Positions 29,454 to 39,230 of a DNA stretch of 64,000 bases are shown in pieces. Origin of the DNA: Epithemia pelagica (taxonomy: Eukaryota > Bacillariophyta > Bacillariophyceae > Surirellales > Surirellaceae). The notes beneath the pieces are model-generated. The model made no database searches. It saw nothing but the letters and a program-made list of their open reading frames with translations, and had not been told where the DNA came from. Location of the stretch: the NCBI GenBank assembly GCA_946965045.2, contig OX337231.1:186001-250000 (forward strand), read 5' to 3'. A program made the position numbers and the translations under genes. Position 1 is the stretch's first letter; each line of letters begins with the position of its first letter.

Positions 29454-31637
29454 ATGACGGAGTATTATCACAAGACCCTCAAGAACCATAAGTCGTCGTC
29501 GTCCACGTGGGCCGGCTGGGTTCGTGCTGGATGGAAGCAAGGAGTGGCCACCCTTTGTTTGGCCGTGGCGATTACGCAGGTTTTGTGGATTCAAGTCGGG
29601 ACGACTCCCGAGTGGCAGTCGGTGGCCGAGACGGGACTCGTGGTGGAACCCTCCACTCAAGCCCTCGTTCCATCGCAGTCCCGTCGTCACTTGCTCCAAG
29701 ACGTTCCCCTCATTCCGTCGCAAATTGGACCCGTCATGACCCGTACCTCTCCTCAAGACGACCACAACGAGCACCAGTGGAGCAATGATTACAATGTCGT
29801 GCACGTGATTCATACCCGCTTGCTCCAAGACTATTCGGATAGTGTGGGACACTTGAATGCGGCCCGCTGGTACTTGTTTCAAACTCTGTGCGTTCCGAGT
29901 ATGCTGCAGCAAAGCAACCAACAGTACCTGTGGATGATTTGGATGGATCCGCAATTGGCCTTATTGGGCGAGGATGACAAAGTGGGACGACTGGTGCGCG
30001 ACTGGATGCAAACACAGCCAATGACCAGTATCGTCGTGGTGGCCGCCAATCACAATGACACTCATGTCCATCATAACCCAGCAAATCAGGACGACAACAA
30101 TGCTCCCACCTTGCGCAATTGGTATGGTCGATCTCAACAAGACTGGATGGAATCGTCGAATTTGGTGGCCTTTGGTTCCACGGCCTTGCTGGAATCCTAT
30201 TACCACGCGTCCCAGACCCATGTCTTGGTCGAAACGGTCCTCGATGCCGACGATGCGCTTTCGGCAACCTTTGTGGAAACGGTCCAAGCCCAAGCCGCCG
30301 TATATGTCGGTCACGATACGCGTCCCCACTCGACCCACGTCGAAACCTATTGTCCCGCATCCCACGTCGAATGGCGGTATTATCCCAATCCTCCAAAGAA
30401 TCATCATGACAACCAGAACGACTCTTTGCAACGAGGCCAATTGGTGCATTATCACAATCGCAATTTTTGCATTCAGTCCGGCCTGACCGTGGCCTACCAC
30501 GTCCAGGCCGCCGGTCGTCGTCACTTGTCCAATTGCAATCAACACACGCTGCAAGAAAAGTGTTGCGAACCGCCCCTGCGACGTCTCGCACAACTCGAAC
30601 CACAACCACACCCACACCCAATGAGTACCTACCCGGACGATCCGGCCCGATTGCGTGCCTCCCACCAAAAAAAGAGCAAGAAACAAGAGGGATTGCAACT
30701 GATTGATGTGCGCCACAAGGATCATCGATCCTTGTTGGGGACATTGGACAATCAAGCCTTTTTTGACACAGAAGCCGAGTGGCGGGCCAAGATTCAACAC
30801 TGTTGTCTCGACCGGGAAGACTTTGACGATCCCATGTTGCTGCCCAAGTTGGACATTCAATCGTCTTCCGGGTTTGGCCGCGTGTGGCAAGATGCGTGGT
30901 TTGATTTCTTGGCGTTTGAATACAAGACGACCATTACCTACAGTCATGGCATTGCCGCCATGGGCGGTCATTTTGATTTGCAAGCCATTGGGGGAGCCGG
31001 TGCCGGTATCTACGTCGATGTCAAGATGGATGGTCAACCCGCCGTGCACATTCCGGGACAAACCCAAGGCTTTTTTGGCTTTTACTCGGACCGCTTGGTC
31101 ACGACGATTGAATTGACGGTCGGCCACAATGACAACAACCTGCCCTTGATTGGATCGCCCTTGGCCGAAGCTTTTACCATTGAGTGGTTGGAATTTGCCT
31201 ATCCCCCGCAACATGCCTGCTTGCGACGCTTGCAACCGCTCCCCGCTGCACACGAAGAAACGACCCACGACAACTGGATGCAGTCCTTGCCCGCCGCCGT
31301 TCTCGTGTCTCGCACTCCCACTGCCGCGGGCATGAAACATGTGTTGCCCCGTTCGGATCGCCAGGGCACCAATTCTGTCGCCCTCACAACGTTTGACGGG
31401 CATCAAGACGAGGCCTGGCAGTATGTCCAACGCACCTTTGGCCTGTCGGCCGCCACGGCCATGACCGTCCATGCCACCTTGCAGCACAACCTGACGGACA
31501 TTTTGACCCAAGCCTTGGCCGCTCAATGTGCGCCGGGCCATTCCTGCAAGGCATCCAGTCAACACGCCTTGGGAGTCTTGTTGGATCAGGAACGACTCCA
31601 TCAACAGGAAGAAGAAGAGTCTCAGCATTCCTATTAG
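29454..31637 (+). CDS. Rhamnosyltransferase-like glycosyltransferase with a C-terminal beta-sandwich
   Basis: The ATG at 29454 gives 727 residues (MTEYYHKTLKNHK). It has a type II topology: a short cytosolic N-terminus, one membrane helix at residues 30-48 (GVATLCLAVAITQVLWIQVG), then a lumenal body, so Golgi or ER is likely. Features of the putative rhamnosyl transferase family (Pfam Rhamno_transf) are the opening VHVIHTRLLQDY near residue 115, LWMIWMDPQ near 160, and an acidic DxDD motif in VETVLDADDALS near 263, suited to a metal-sugar nucleotide site. The second half has a distinct block (HFDLQAIGGAGAGIYVDV ... GFFGFYSDRLVTTIEL ... FTIEWLEFAY) that reads like an added carbohydrate-binding-type beta-sandwich. 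Acceptor and sugar donor are unknown. The family call is moderate; glycosyltransferase activity is the safer statement. Confidence 0.65.
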   Translation: MTEYYHKTLKNHKSSSSTWAGWVRAGWKQGVATLCLAVAITQVLWIQVGTTPEWQSVAETGLVVEPSTQALVPSQSRRHLLQDVPLIPSQIGPVMTRTSPQDDHNEHQWSNDYNVVHVIHTRLLQDYSDSVGHLNAARWYLFQTLCVPSMLQQSNQQYLWMIWMDPQLALLGEDDKVGRLVRDWMQTQPMTSIVVVAANHNDTHVHHNPANQDDNNAPTLRNWYGRSQQDWMESSNLVAFGSTALLESYYHASQTHVLVETVLDADDALSATFVETVQAQAAVYVGHDTRPHSTHVETYCPASHVEWRYYPNPPKNHHDNQNDSLQRGQLVHYHNRNFCIQSGLTVAYHVQAAGRRHLSNCNQHTLQEKCCEPPLRRLAQLEPQPHPHPMSTYPDDPARLRASHQKKSKKQEGLQLIDVRHKDHRSLLGTLDNQAFFDTEAEWRAKIQHCCLDREDFDDPMLLPKLDIQSSSGFGRVWQDAWFDFLAFEYKTTITYSHGIAAMGGHFDLQAIGGAGAGIYVDVKMDGQPAVHIPGQTQGFFGFYSDRLVTTIELTVGHNDNNLPLIGSPLAEAFTIEWLEFAYPPQHACLRRLQPLPAAHEETTHDNWMQSLPAAVLVSRTPTAAGMKHVLPRSDRQGTNSVALTTFDGHQDEAWQYVQRTFGLSAATAMTVHATLQHNLTDILTQALAAQCAPGHSCKASSQHALGVLLDQERLHQQEEEESQHSY

Positions 31638-32161
31638 ACCACCAAGACTCGTAAGCGAGAGAGTTGCAGTGGATTGTATCCCAGTCCGTGTGTGGCTGGT
31701 GACAACGGCAACTCTCGCATTCTCTCTCTCTCTCCCATGGACTGTATTATCGGCTGCCCCAACCAACTTGGAAGAAAAAAATCATCACAGACAAGGAAAC
31801 GGAACCAAAATACATTATCATCATCATCATAACATTACACAATAGTAGAACAAAGCAGTTGTCCATGGAATTCCTGTCTTGTACCACCATAACAGAGTAA
31901 TGTGTGTGTGCGTGTGCGTGTGTGTGGTGGTCGTCTCGTGTGTTGCACGCGGTTGGGGAAACGAGTATTGATCGAAACACCGGACGACATGGCTGGGAAT
32001 CCGCACTGACTATACTCTATCTCTCTCTCTATTTATTGATTGGACCGACGACCATTGGACCCCTCGGTTCCGCCTCGTTCGCTGCCTTGCGCGCTCCATG
32101 GTCTGTTTCTCGGTCGCTTCTGGGGACTCTATGGTTTGGCAGTGTGTCAAAACAGATCCGG
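31638..32161. other. Convergent intergenic region
   Basis: About 0.5 kb between the 3' ends of the glycosyltransferase (+) and GPN3 (-). It includes an ATC-rich run (31813-31834) and a GTGTGCGTGTGC patch near 31902-31926. No gene was seen. Confidence 0.5.
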
Positions 32162-33353
32162 TTACGACTCGTCTCCTCCCTCATCAAAGTCGTGGTCGTC
32201 CTGGAGATCGGCGCCTCGCACATCGGCCGATTCGCCATGTTGAATGGCATGATCGACCGTGGCCAAGACATGGTCCACGGAGTCTTCGTCCGTAATGTTG
32301 AGGGGTAAAAAGCTCACCATGCTATAATCCTCCAAGACTTGTCCCAAGGCTTGGGTCAAGCCGTGCCACTTGTTGTTGTGGCGTCGAGTCGTAGTAGGTT
32401 CGGCCAACGGATAGTCCAAATTGGCAAAACTACGACGCATGGGTGGATCCTCGTTGTCGTCATCATTGTTGTCGTCGGCTTGTTCGTTCGAGTCTTCTTC
32501 CTCTTCTTTTTCTCCGTGTCCCATTCGATGCGACCGTGGTGGCAAGGAGAGCAGGGGCGCAACTGTCGATGTGGCATGATACTCGTGATTCTGCAAGACG
32601 TGCTGGGGCGATTGGGCCAACAAGGTGTCGTCCAACTCGTCGCGTTGCCGCGGACTGAGCAAATCCGTCTTTGTGAGCAAATTGACATGGGGCACCTCCA
32701 AGGCAATCATGGCCGCGAGTGCCAGTAACGAGCCGGACCAAAATTTGGTCACGTCGCCCAAGACAAAGGTCACATCCAAACAATAGACGGTCACGACATG
32801 ACCCTGCCAGTCCTGCAATTGCTCCACCAAGGATTTCAGAATGGGCACGTGCGTGACCAATTCCACTTGTCCGGGACAATCCAACAGCACGGTATCGTCC
32901 TCGTCCAAGTCGGACAAGATATCGTGACACAACCAGTCCGACACGTGTTGCAACAAATATTCCATGCAATAGACCAAGGCGCCATTGGGCCCCAAGCCCA
33001 ATTCTTGCATCACGTCCGTGACGGAAATCAAGTCGCGGACATCGGCCAAACACTCATACGAAAACTGTTCGGCGGCGGGATCCAAATTCACGACATGAAT
33101 CCGACGTTTGCGAATGCCTTGCAAACTGTGCGCGTGCTCTTGCACCGCCCGACAATACGTCGACTTGCCCGAACCGGCGGGACCCTATCGGTAGTATATA
33201 GGTCGAGAAGAAGAAGAAAAAGAGGGAACACAGTCCGTGAGACAACCGGAACCCACAAATTGGATCAAACTCTGGAGACCGATGCACTCCTCCATTCCAT
33301 TCCATGAGATTCCATGTACGTACCACAACCATTTGAATCGAACAGGGACCCAT
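32162..33353 (-). CDS. GPN3: GPN-loop GTPase 3, two exons
   Basis: Exon 1 is 33353-33324, only ten codons (MGPCSIQMVV). Exon 2 is 33184-32162. The joined frame is 1,053 bp, 350 residues. The 139-bp intron starts GTACGTAC, ends GATAG and sits directly before the P-loop. Motifs: P-loop GPAGSGKST at 11-19, NLDPAAE at 43-49, the GPN loop LGPNGALVYCMEYL with GPN at 75-77, G3 DCPGQ at 112-116, and NLLTKTDLL as the base-binding motif. The N-terminus and NLDPAAE favour GPN3 over GPN1 or GPN2. The family assists assembly and nuclear import of RNA polymerase II (known in yeast and animals). The stretch from about residue 215 to 260 is a species-specific acidic insert, and the tail ends in acidic residues. 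It is a single-copy housekeeping gene. Confidence 0.92.
33185..33323 (-). other. Intron of GPN3
   Basis: 139 bp with a GTACGT donor, pyrimidine-rich 3' part and GATAG acceptor. It interrupts the gene exactly ahead of the codon for the first P-loop Gly. Confidence 0.88.
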
Positions 33354-34237
33354 TGTGTTGTTGTTGGCAATCAATCAAATGTCGTTCGTTCGTTCGCTTG
33401 TTCTCGCACAAAATCCATTCGAGTCTCCACGTTGTTTGACGGCTGTAGTTGCGCAACACAACAAGAGGAGAGGAGAGGGGGAACTATGTCTTTGGAGGGA
33501 GGTCGTCGTCGTCGGTTGTTGTGGGTTTGGTGTGGGGAGTGTGGCCTGGAGTCCTACTGGGTATTCCGTCAGTCCGTCCGTCCTCCCAAGAACTCGGCGG
33601 GCGAGAGCCGGCCGGGCCAAAGAACTGTCGGCCGAATTCTCGTGTGCTCGCCAGATGGCCAACGGTTGTGTACACAACGAACCATAGTCGAACCAGCAGA
33701 TGGCCGGGGCCGAGCGAGACGGCTCTATTTTTGCATTCCCATTGATTGTAGCAGCCCCGGGCGCTTCCACGTGCCTGGCCCGGCGTTGGCTCAAGTAACT
33801 TCCCGGACCTCGTAGAACTGTACGAGAGTCCACGTGCCGTTCCAACGGCTGCCGGTTGTGGCGGCTGGCGGCGGCGGCCCACCCAGCATCAGCCCGCCAA
33901 CTTTTGAGTTGTATGTGTGGCGTTGCTGCTGTTGTTGCTGCAGCTACAACTTTTGGCTGCAACCAACAACCACAACACCAAGATATTCGAGAGTCGAGAC
34001 TGCGGGTGCCATTTTCTGGTTTGGGTTGCTTCTCTTGTGTTGTGGTTGCCATTTTTGGGATTTGAGAAATAGCACACCACAACGAGGAAGAACAAGAACA
34101 ACAACAACAACGGCAACAGACAGTTCGAGTTTTTTTCTCTCCAAACGGCCGGATTTGGTTTGGAGTGTGGTGTGGTTTGATTGGATTTGAATGGGGTGAG
34201 CCTCTCTGCTTTTTGATCTTTCCTTAAGCAACAATTC
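33354..34237. other. Divergent promoter region GPN3 / HACD-like gene
   Basis: About 0.9 kb between two divergent start codons, so it must hold both promoters. No TATA box stands out. It has GTTGTTGTTG-type runs near 33930 and CAACAACAACAACGG near 34098. ORFs here are shadows. Confidence 0.5.
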
Positions 34238-37200
34238 ATGGAATCATCACCTGGACTGCCCGTTGGCTTGACGGTGGGCACGCAAACACCTTCCACGGTG
34301 GGAACCCAAACTCCAGCTCTGAAACAAACCGTGCAAGTAAAGAAAGAACCAGCACCACCCCAATTCTTGTCCAAAGAAGTTTCCTCTCTTGAATTGAATT
34401 TGGAAGAAGAAGAACACCAACAACAGCCAGAGGGAGAAGAACCACAGCTCCAAGACGAAGAAGAACAAGAGCCTTCTCCCACGGCCCCCACCACGCCCTT
34501 TTTGGCCAAACACCGGACGGTTCGCATTCAAATGGACCTGCCAGTCGCCGAAACACCCATTACGAATACTCACAATAACAATAACAATGCCTTGGAAGAC
34601 TCCATGGATTCGGAATTGGAGGAGGACGAGGATGACATGCTCCTGTTACTGCCCCCATCGTCCCCGGCCATTGATTGGAGGTATTGGAAGAGTCTGGTGC
34701 AACACACGGTGTCCCATTTGACCCAAGTGGCCTGTCAGTGTCTGTTGATTGCCGCGTGGTCTCGCGTCTTGCTCGGAACCGAACCAGACTGGCAACATTC
34801 GTTGGCCTTGAATCGCGCTCTGGTGGCCTCGTTGCTGCACGTGGTGGAACATGTCGTGGCACGAAGCACCGACCCAACGACCACCAGTACAACGATTACG
34901 ACGACCAACCTCTTGTTTGTCGCCTTGATTCGGGGCGGTGTGCAATTTTGGTTGCTGCCCATGGTGCCCCCGTCCTTTCGGTGGATGCATGCGTGGACGG
35001 TCCAGGCCTGGGCGTGGACCATGCTCGGGTCGGCCCTGGTGCGATTGGTCCGGGGCAGCATGGTGCCCGGTGGTGCGGCACTTATCCGGGCCAGTCGGCT
35101 CGGACTGGCCACACTCCACGCCTCGAGTGTCGGGTTGTACCAGAAATGTGCCCGAGTTTTGAGTCGGCGCCACAAACAACAGGAGGAGGAGAATCCTACC
35201 CTCTCGTTGCAACAAGAAGAAGAGAACGAGAACGAAGAATTGGACACTCCTCAGGAAGAAAAAGAGGTTAAACCCGACGAATCCGAGACCAATGCCCACG
35301 AGGCTGGGGAACAAGCCACCAACGAGAAGGAGGAAGAAAAAGAAGAATTGGCAGTGGCTGGCGTTTGTACCGTGGCAACCCAAACGGAATTGGTGGTGGA
35401 ACCACAATCCTCATCGTCGGATCATGAAGCGGTCGAAGGCGATGTCATTCTCTACGTTACCAGCAGTATAGAGAGTAGCAAAAGTAGCAAGAAGAGCGCC
35501 CTTGGCATGAGACTGGTGGCTTTTGTGATGTTGCGACTGCGTCCTATCGTACAGTGGTGGCAGGTCCTGGCCACTCACGTCTCGCAACGCGCCGCTCGTG
35601 TGGCACAATCCGTGCAGCAGGCTGTCACTGTCGGAATGCAGTGGGGAATGCGACTGGGTAAATTCTTGACGAGTTTGGTGCAGCATGTTGTCCTTCCCGT
35701 CCTGTTGGACGGACTCCTGCCCTTGGCCTGTGCCGTGGGAGAAATGACCTTGGTGGCCACCGTGGCTTGGACCGCCACGCGGCCCTTGGAATTGTGGATG
35801 GCCTGGGTCGCGTGGCCCATTGCCTTTTATCCCGTCTTGTTTGGTCAAGTCTTGCCACGGGCCCTGGTGCGACTGGCGCACACCCTCCGACGATTGGTCA
35901 GGTCCGTGCCGAGACGCATGGCAGCCTGGTGGCCCCTGAAGAAACCAACGACGGGAGAGACCATGGCCACGACTCCGTCCAAAGCAGGAACCGAATCCAT
36001 GACAACCTCGACAACGACACCGTCCAAATGGTTTGCCACGCCCTTGTTGCTGCAAGACTGGGAAGAGTATTTGGAACGATTGTATTTGATCTGTTGCAAT
36101 ACCGTCTTGTTGGTGGCCTGGGCCCGCGTTGGACTCGAATTGGTCCACGCCTGGACCTTGAGTGGTGTGTGTACGACGACGACGACGACCTCGTCCTTGT
36201 TGGATACGGCCTTGACGTGTAGTTTGTGGCTCGAAGTCTTGAATGCCATTATCAGTTGGACACGGTACTCTTCTTCCACAGCCGCAGCAGCACACGACAT
36301 GAAACTGACTGGACGTCGTTCTTCCTCGTCCAAACGCCGCATGCCACGTTTGCAAGTCCTCTTGTTGTTGGCGGGATTGCGCATGGCCTTGCATCATGCC
36401 ATTGTTACGCCCCTACTGTTGCAAAACCAATCAACTGCCGCAGCCGAGTGGCGTTGGTTTGCCGTGGCGGTTCGTTGGGTCCATGGATGGACCGTGGCCT
36501 GTTGGTCGTTGGGAGATTGTTTGCGATTTGCGTGCTTTGTGTGGACCGATGTGTCGGAATTGATTGTCCAATGGTCGTCCTCCACAACGTATTCGTTGTC
36601 GTCGTCCTCCTCGTTACAGTTGCATCCGTTGGACGATGAGACGGTCCATGACGACGATGCTTCGGTCGTATCCACGACATCCGTTCTCAGTCGGATTCTC
36701 ACCACGACGCAGTCCACCACTTGTTCCTGGTTGTTGTGGTGGTTGCATCAAAGTACCTTTTGGGCGCCGTGGACACGCTATACCTTGGTGGAACCCGTGT
36801 TGTTTCCCCTCACCTCCTTGGGCGAATGGACCTTGATTGTCTTGGCCGCCAGTAGTGCCAATCGGCCCTTGGAATTGTGGTGTATTGTCGTGGCTTGGCC
36901 CGTCTTGGGATTGCGACCCCTCTGGAATCAATTGGAACGACAACGTCGCACCGCTTGTCGTCGCGCCAAGCGACGTCAGGAACGACGCCAACGTCGCTTG
37001 CAAGAACAACAAGAACACGAGCAGTTATTGGAATCGCCCCAACGCCTCAAGAATTTTCAGTCCTCCAGTACGCCCAAACGAAGTTCCTTGTCGTCGTCCT
37101 CTCCCACGACGACAACGACGTGGTCTCCGACCGATGCCTCGGTTTCCTTGGCCTCGACGCGGGTCGCGGCACCACCGGCCTCGCCTCTCATGGAAGAATT

Positions 37201-37819
37201 GCTCGTCAAGAGTGCCAAACAGCAACCACAGTCATTGTCCTCGGGCAGTCATCATCCCCACCATTGTAGTAGTAACGAAACAGTCTCCACGACGGAAAAT
37301 ACCACCGTGGTGGCAGCGGCACCGCCCTGCTCCTCGCATCATGAGGAGGATGAGGAAGTATCGGATTTGATTGCCCCGCAGTCGAGTACGGTCCATGACG
37401 ACGACGACGATGGTAGGCCTCGTCGATCGTACACGACCGGCTTGTCCTTTTGGACCTCTCCGTCCTTGTGGTTGCGACGCCGATCCGTTCCCCGGTCGAC
37501 CGTTACCACGACGACGAGTTGCAACACGAGTTTGACCACAACGCATCCACCCCTCGTGTCTGCAGCCGATGGACCGGCACCACCCATTTCTCAATTTGCC
37601 ATTCGGTTGCCCTCGTGGGACAATTCGTTGCGACGTCAAAATGGAACCGAGCACAAGTTGCGTCGCTTGTTGGGCGAATTGGATCCGCAGGAAGAAGCGG
37701 CCGGACCGACCACATCGGCGTCGGACATTTTTGAGTTGCAGCAACAAGAGGATGACCTGGTACGAGGAGCTGGCTCACGGACTCATGTTTCCTTACCCGC
37801 ACGGATGGAACCACACTAA
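34238..37819 (+). CDS. Multi-pass membrane protein with two HACD/PTPLA-like modules
   Basis: A 1,193-residue intronless ORF from the ATG at 34238. It opens with a disordered acidic stretch (1-140) that has a VGTQTP repeat. Module 1 (about 146-530) and module 2 (about 610-890) share hydrophobic blocks in the same order, ending in PLACAVGEMTLVATVAW..RPLELWMAWVAWP and PLTSLGEWTLIVLAA..RPLELWCIVVAWP. Module 2 resembles very-long-chain 3-hydroxyacyl-CoA dehydratases: YLICCNTVLLVAW, LWLEVLNAIISW, LQVLLLLAGLR, WSLGDCLRFACF and WTRYTLVEPVLFPL. The dehydratase signature normally has a Tyr and a Glu in WSxxExIRYxxY; here Asp and Phe take those places, and module 1 is further off, so catalysis is doubtful. 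The C-terminal 290 residues are basic, Ser-rich and disordered. The HACD link is inference from motif order; the internal duplication is seen directly. Confidence 0.6.
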   Translation: MESSPGLPVGLTVGTQTPSTVGTQTPALKQTVQVKKEPAPPQFLSKEVSSLELNLEEEEHQQQPEGEEPQLQDEEEQEPSPTAPTTPFLAKHRTVRIQMDLPVAETPITNTHNNNNNALEDSMDSELEEDEDDMLLLLPPSSPAIDWRYWKSLVQHTVSHLTQVACQCLLIAAWSRVLLGTEPDWQHSLALNRALVASLLHVVEHVVARSTDPTTTSTTITTTNLLFVALIRGGVQFWLLPMVPPSFRWMHAWTVQAWAWTMLGSALVRLVRGSMVPGGAALIRASRLGLATLHASSVGLYQKCARVLSRRHKQQEEENPTLSLQQEEENENEELDTPQEEKEVKPDESETNAHEAGEQATNEKEEEKEELAVAGVCTVATQTELVVEPQSSSSDHEAVEGDVILYVTSSIESSKSSKKSALGMRLVAFVMLRLRPIVQWWQVLATHVSQRAARVAQSVQQAVTVGMQWGMRLGKFLTSLVQHVVLPVLLDGLLPLACAVGEMTLVATVAWTATRPLELWMAWVAWPIAFYPVLFGQVLPRALVRLAHTLRRLVRSVPRRMAAWWPLKKPTTGETMATTPSKAGTESMTTSTTTPSKWFATPLLLQDWEEYLERLYLICCNTVLLVAWARVGLELVHAWTLSGVCTTTTTTSSLLDTALTCSLWLEVLNAIISWTRYSSSTAAAAHDMKLTGRRSSSSKRRMPRLQVLLLLAGLRMALHHAIVTPLLLQNQSTAAAEWRWFAVAVRWVHGWTVACWSLGDCLRFACFVWTDVSELIVQWSSSTTYSLSSSSSLQLHPLDDETVHDDDASVVSTTSVLSRILTTTQSTTCSWLLWWLHQSTFWAPWTRYTLVEPVLFPLTSLGEWTLIVLAASSANRPLELWCIVVAWPVLGLRPLWNQLERQRRTACRRAKRRQERRQRRLQEQQEHEQLLESPQRLKNFQSSSTPKRSSLSSSSPTTTTTWSPTDASVSLASTRVAAPPASPLMEELLVKSAKQQPQSLSSGSHHPHHCSSNETVSTTENTTVVAAAPPCSSHHEEDEEVSDLIAPQSSTVHDDDDDGRPRRSYTTGLSFWTSPSLWLRRRSVPRSTVTTTTSCNTSLTTTHPPLVSAADGPAPPISQFAIRLPSWDNSLRRQNGTEHKLRRLLGELDPQEEAAGPTTSASDIFELQQQEDDLVRGAGSRTHVSLPARMEPH

Positions 37820-39230
37820 TCCGCCTCCATGACGGACGGACGAGTCGTAGCAACTGCACCAAGCTTGTTGGTGCTGTGTCAAAAAATAAGTGTTTGTGGG
37901 AGGGGAAATTCACGCAATGAAATATATACAGTTTGCGGCATGAGACTCTATAATGTGTACTACATTTATATATATGATGATGAGGAGGAGGAGGAACAAA
38001 TGGCCGGACGACGGAACCCAACAAAGGTGAGTCTGTGTGGGGAGAACAACAGCAGAATCTACCATCAAGACGACGACAAGCCGGAATAGAGAGGAAATCC
38101 CAGTAGCCGATTCGTTCGACCAAACTACTATAGATGGAATCTCATGCCTTGCTACTACTAGAGTGTTGTGGTTGTTGTCACGCGTCATTCTGTGATGGAT
38201 GTGCTATAGAGTCACATCTCTTTCTTTGGTTGTGTTAGGAAGAAAGAAACACAATCTGTTCAACGCATGCACACACAAGGGAGACTTCCTTTGTTGGTCT
38301 GGTTTTGGTATAGAGACACACACCGACTCATGAGAAATATATTCTCTACTAGAGGAGAGAGGAGACACTGCTCACGCTCACGGGATGCCCGTCTTTCCAA
38401 AGAGGATGCTTGCTCTGTTTTGTTGGCCGCGAATCTATATTCATCTCTCCGTCACTTGTCAAACTCCACATATTCGTAGAATAGACGAGGTGGCAATATA
38501 TACTCCTACTTACTCCTACGAAGAAGCAAAAGCAATGTGGTAAGTGGTAATGGTTCGGAGGGATAGAAATAGGAAGACTATCCCCTTCGGCATAGGAACC
38601 AACGCGACCACGTGGCGTCTTTCTCTTGTCGTAACGCATATCGGTCGCACCGCCGCACTCGGCCTTCCTCTTCGCTGTTTCCTGTTTCCTTCATGCACTC
38701 TGTGCTCGCATTGCGCCACAATCGGTGTGCATGTACTTGGAAGAGTCTGTTCCCTGCGCTCCATCTCTCTCCATCTCTCTCTACTCTAATAGAGAAGAAG
38801 TTCTTCTTACTTGCTGCCGCCGCCAAAAAGCTGGAGAGAGAGAGAGTGTGTGTGAATGTGAATGGATCGCTCCGCTTCTTGCGAATCTCTGTCACACACA
38901 ACACCACACCGTTCCTTTTTGTCCTTTGTGGCACGTACCTCTACGGTAGCTGGATAGATTTTTGGTGTGGTTCGATTGTGTCCAGAAGTACCTAGTACAA
39001 AAGACCGGGAATCGTTGTCTCTCCAGGAATGTGTGACGACCATTCGTCCGTGAGTTTGGAACCAACAACAACAAAAGTCGCCGCCACCAAACGAGAGGAG
39101 GGAGTGAAAGAATCACTCCCATTTGATTGAGAGAGGCAACAAGAACCACAAACCAATAAGGAGAAAACGCCTCAAACACACCAACCATATATAGACAGTT
39201 CCTCCTCCTCTTTCTCTCATCTTCATCATC
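37820..39230. other. Intergenic, 1.4 kb
   Basis: No credible ORF. It holds a TATA-like string CATATATAG at 39186-39194, about 40 bp before the ATG at 39231, plus several CT/GA-rich patches (38755-38800, 38838-38850). No RNA gene or larger repeat was recognised. Confidence 0.45.

Noticed and set aside
28845-29954. A 369-codon minus-strand frame upstream of the glycosyltransferase
   Set aside because: It spans a tandem repeat and the antisense of a real gene, with no conserved motif and no clear start context.
29961-31766. A 601-codon open frame on the minus strand across the glycosyltransferase gene
   Set aside because: It is a shadow of the plus-strand gene: codon bias leaves few stops on the reverse strand, and the translation has no domain-like pattern.
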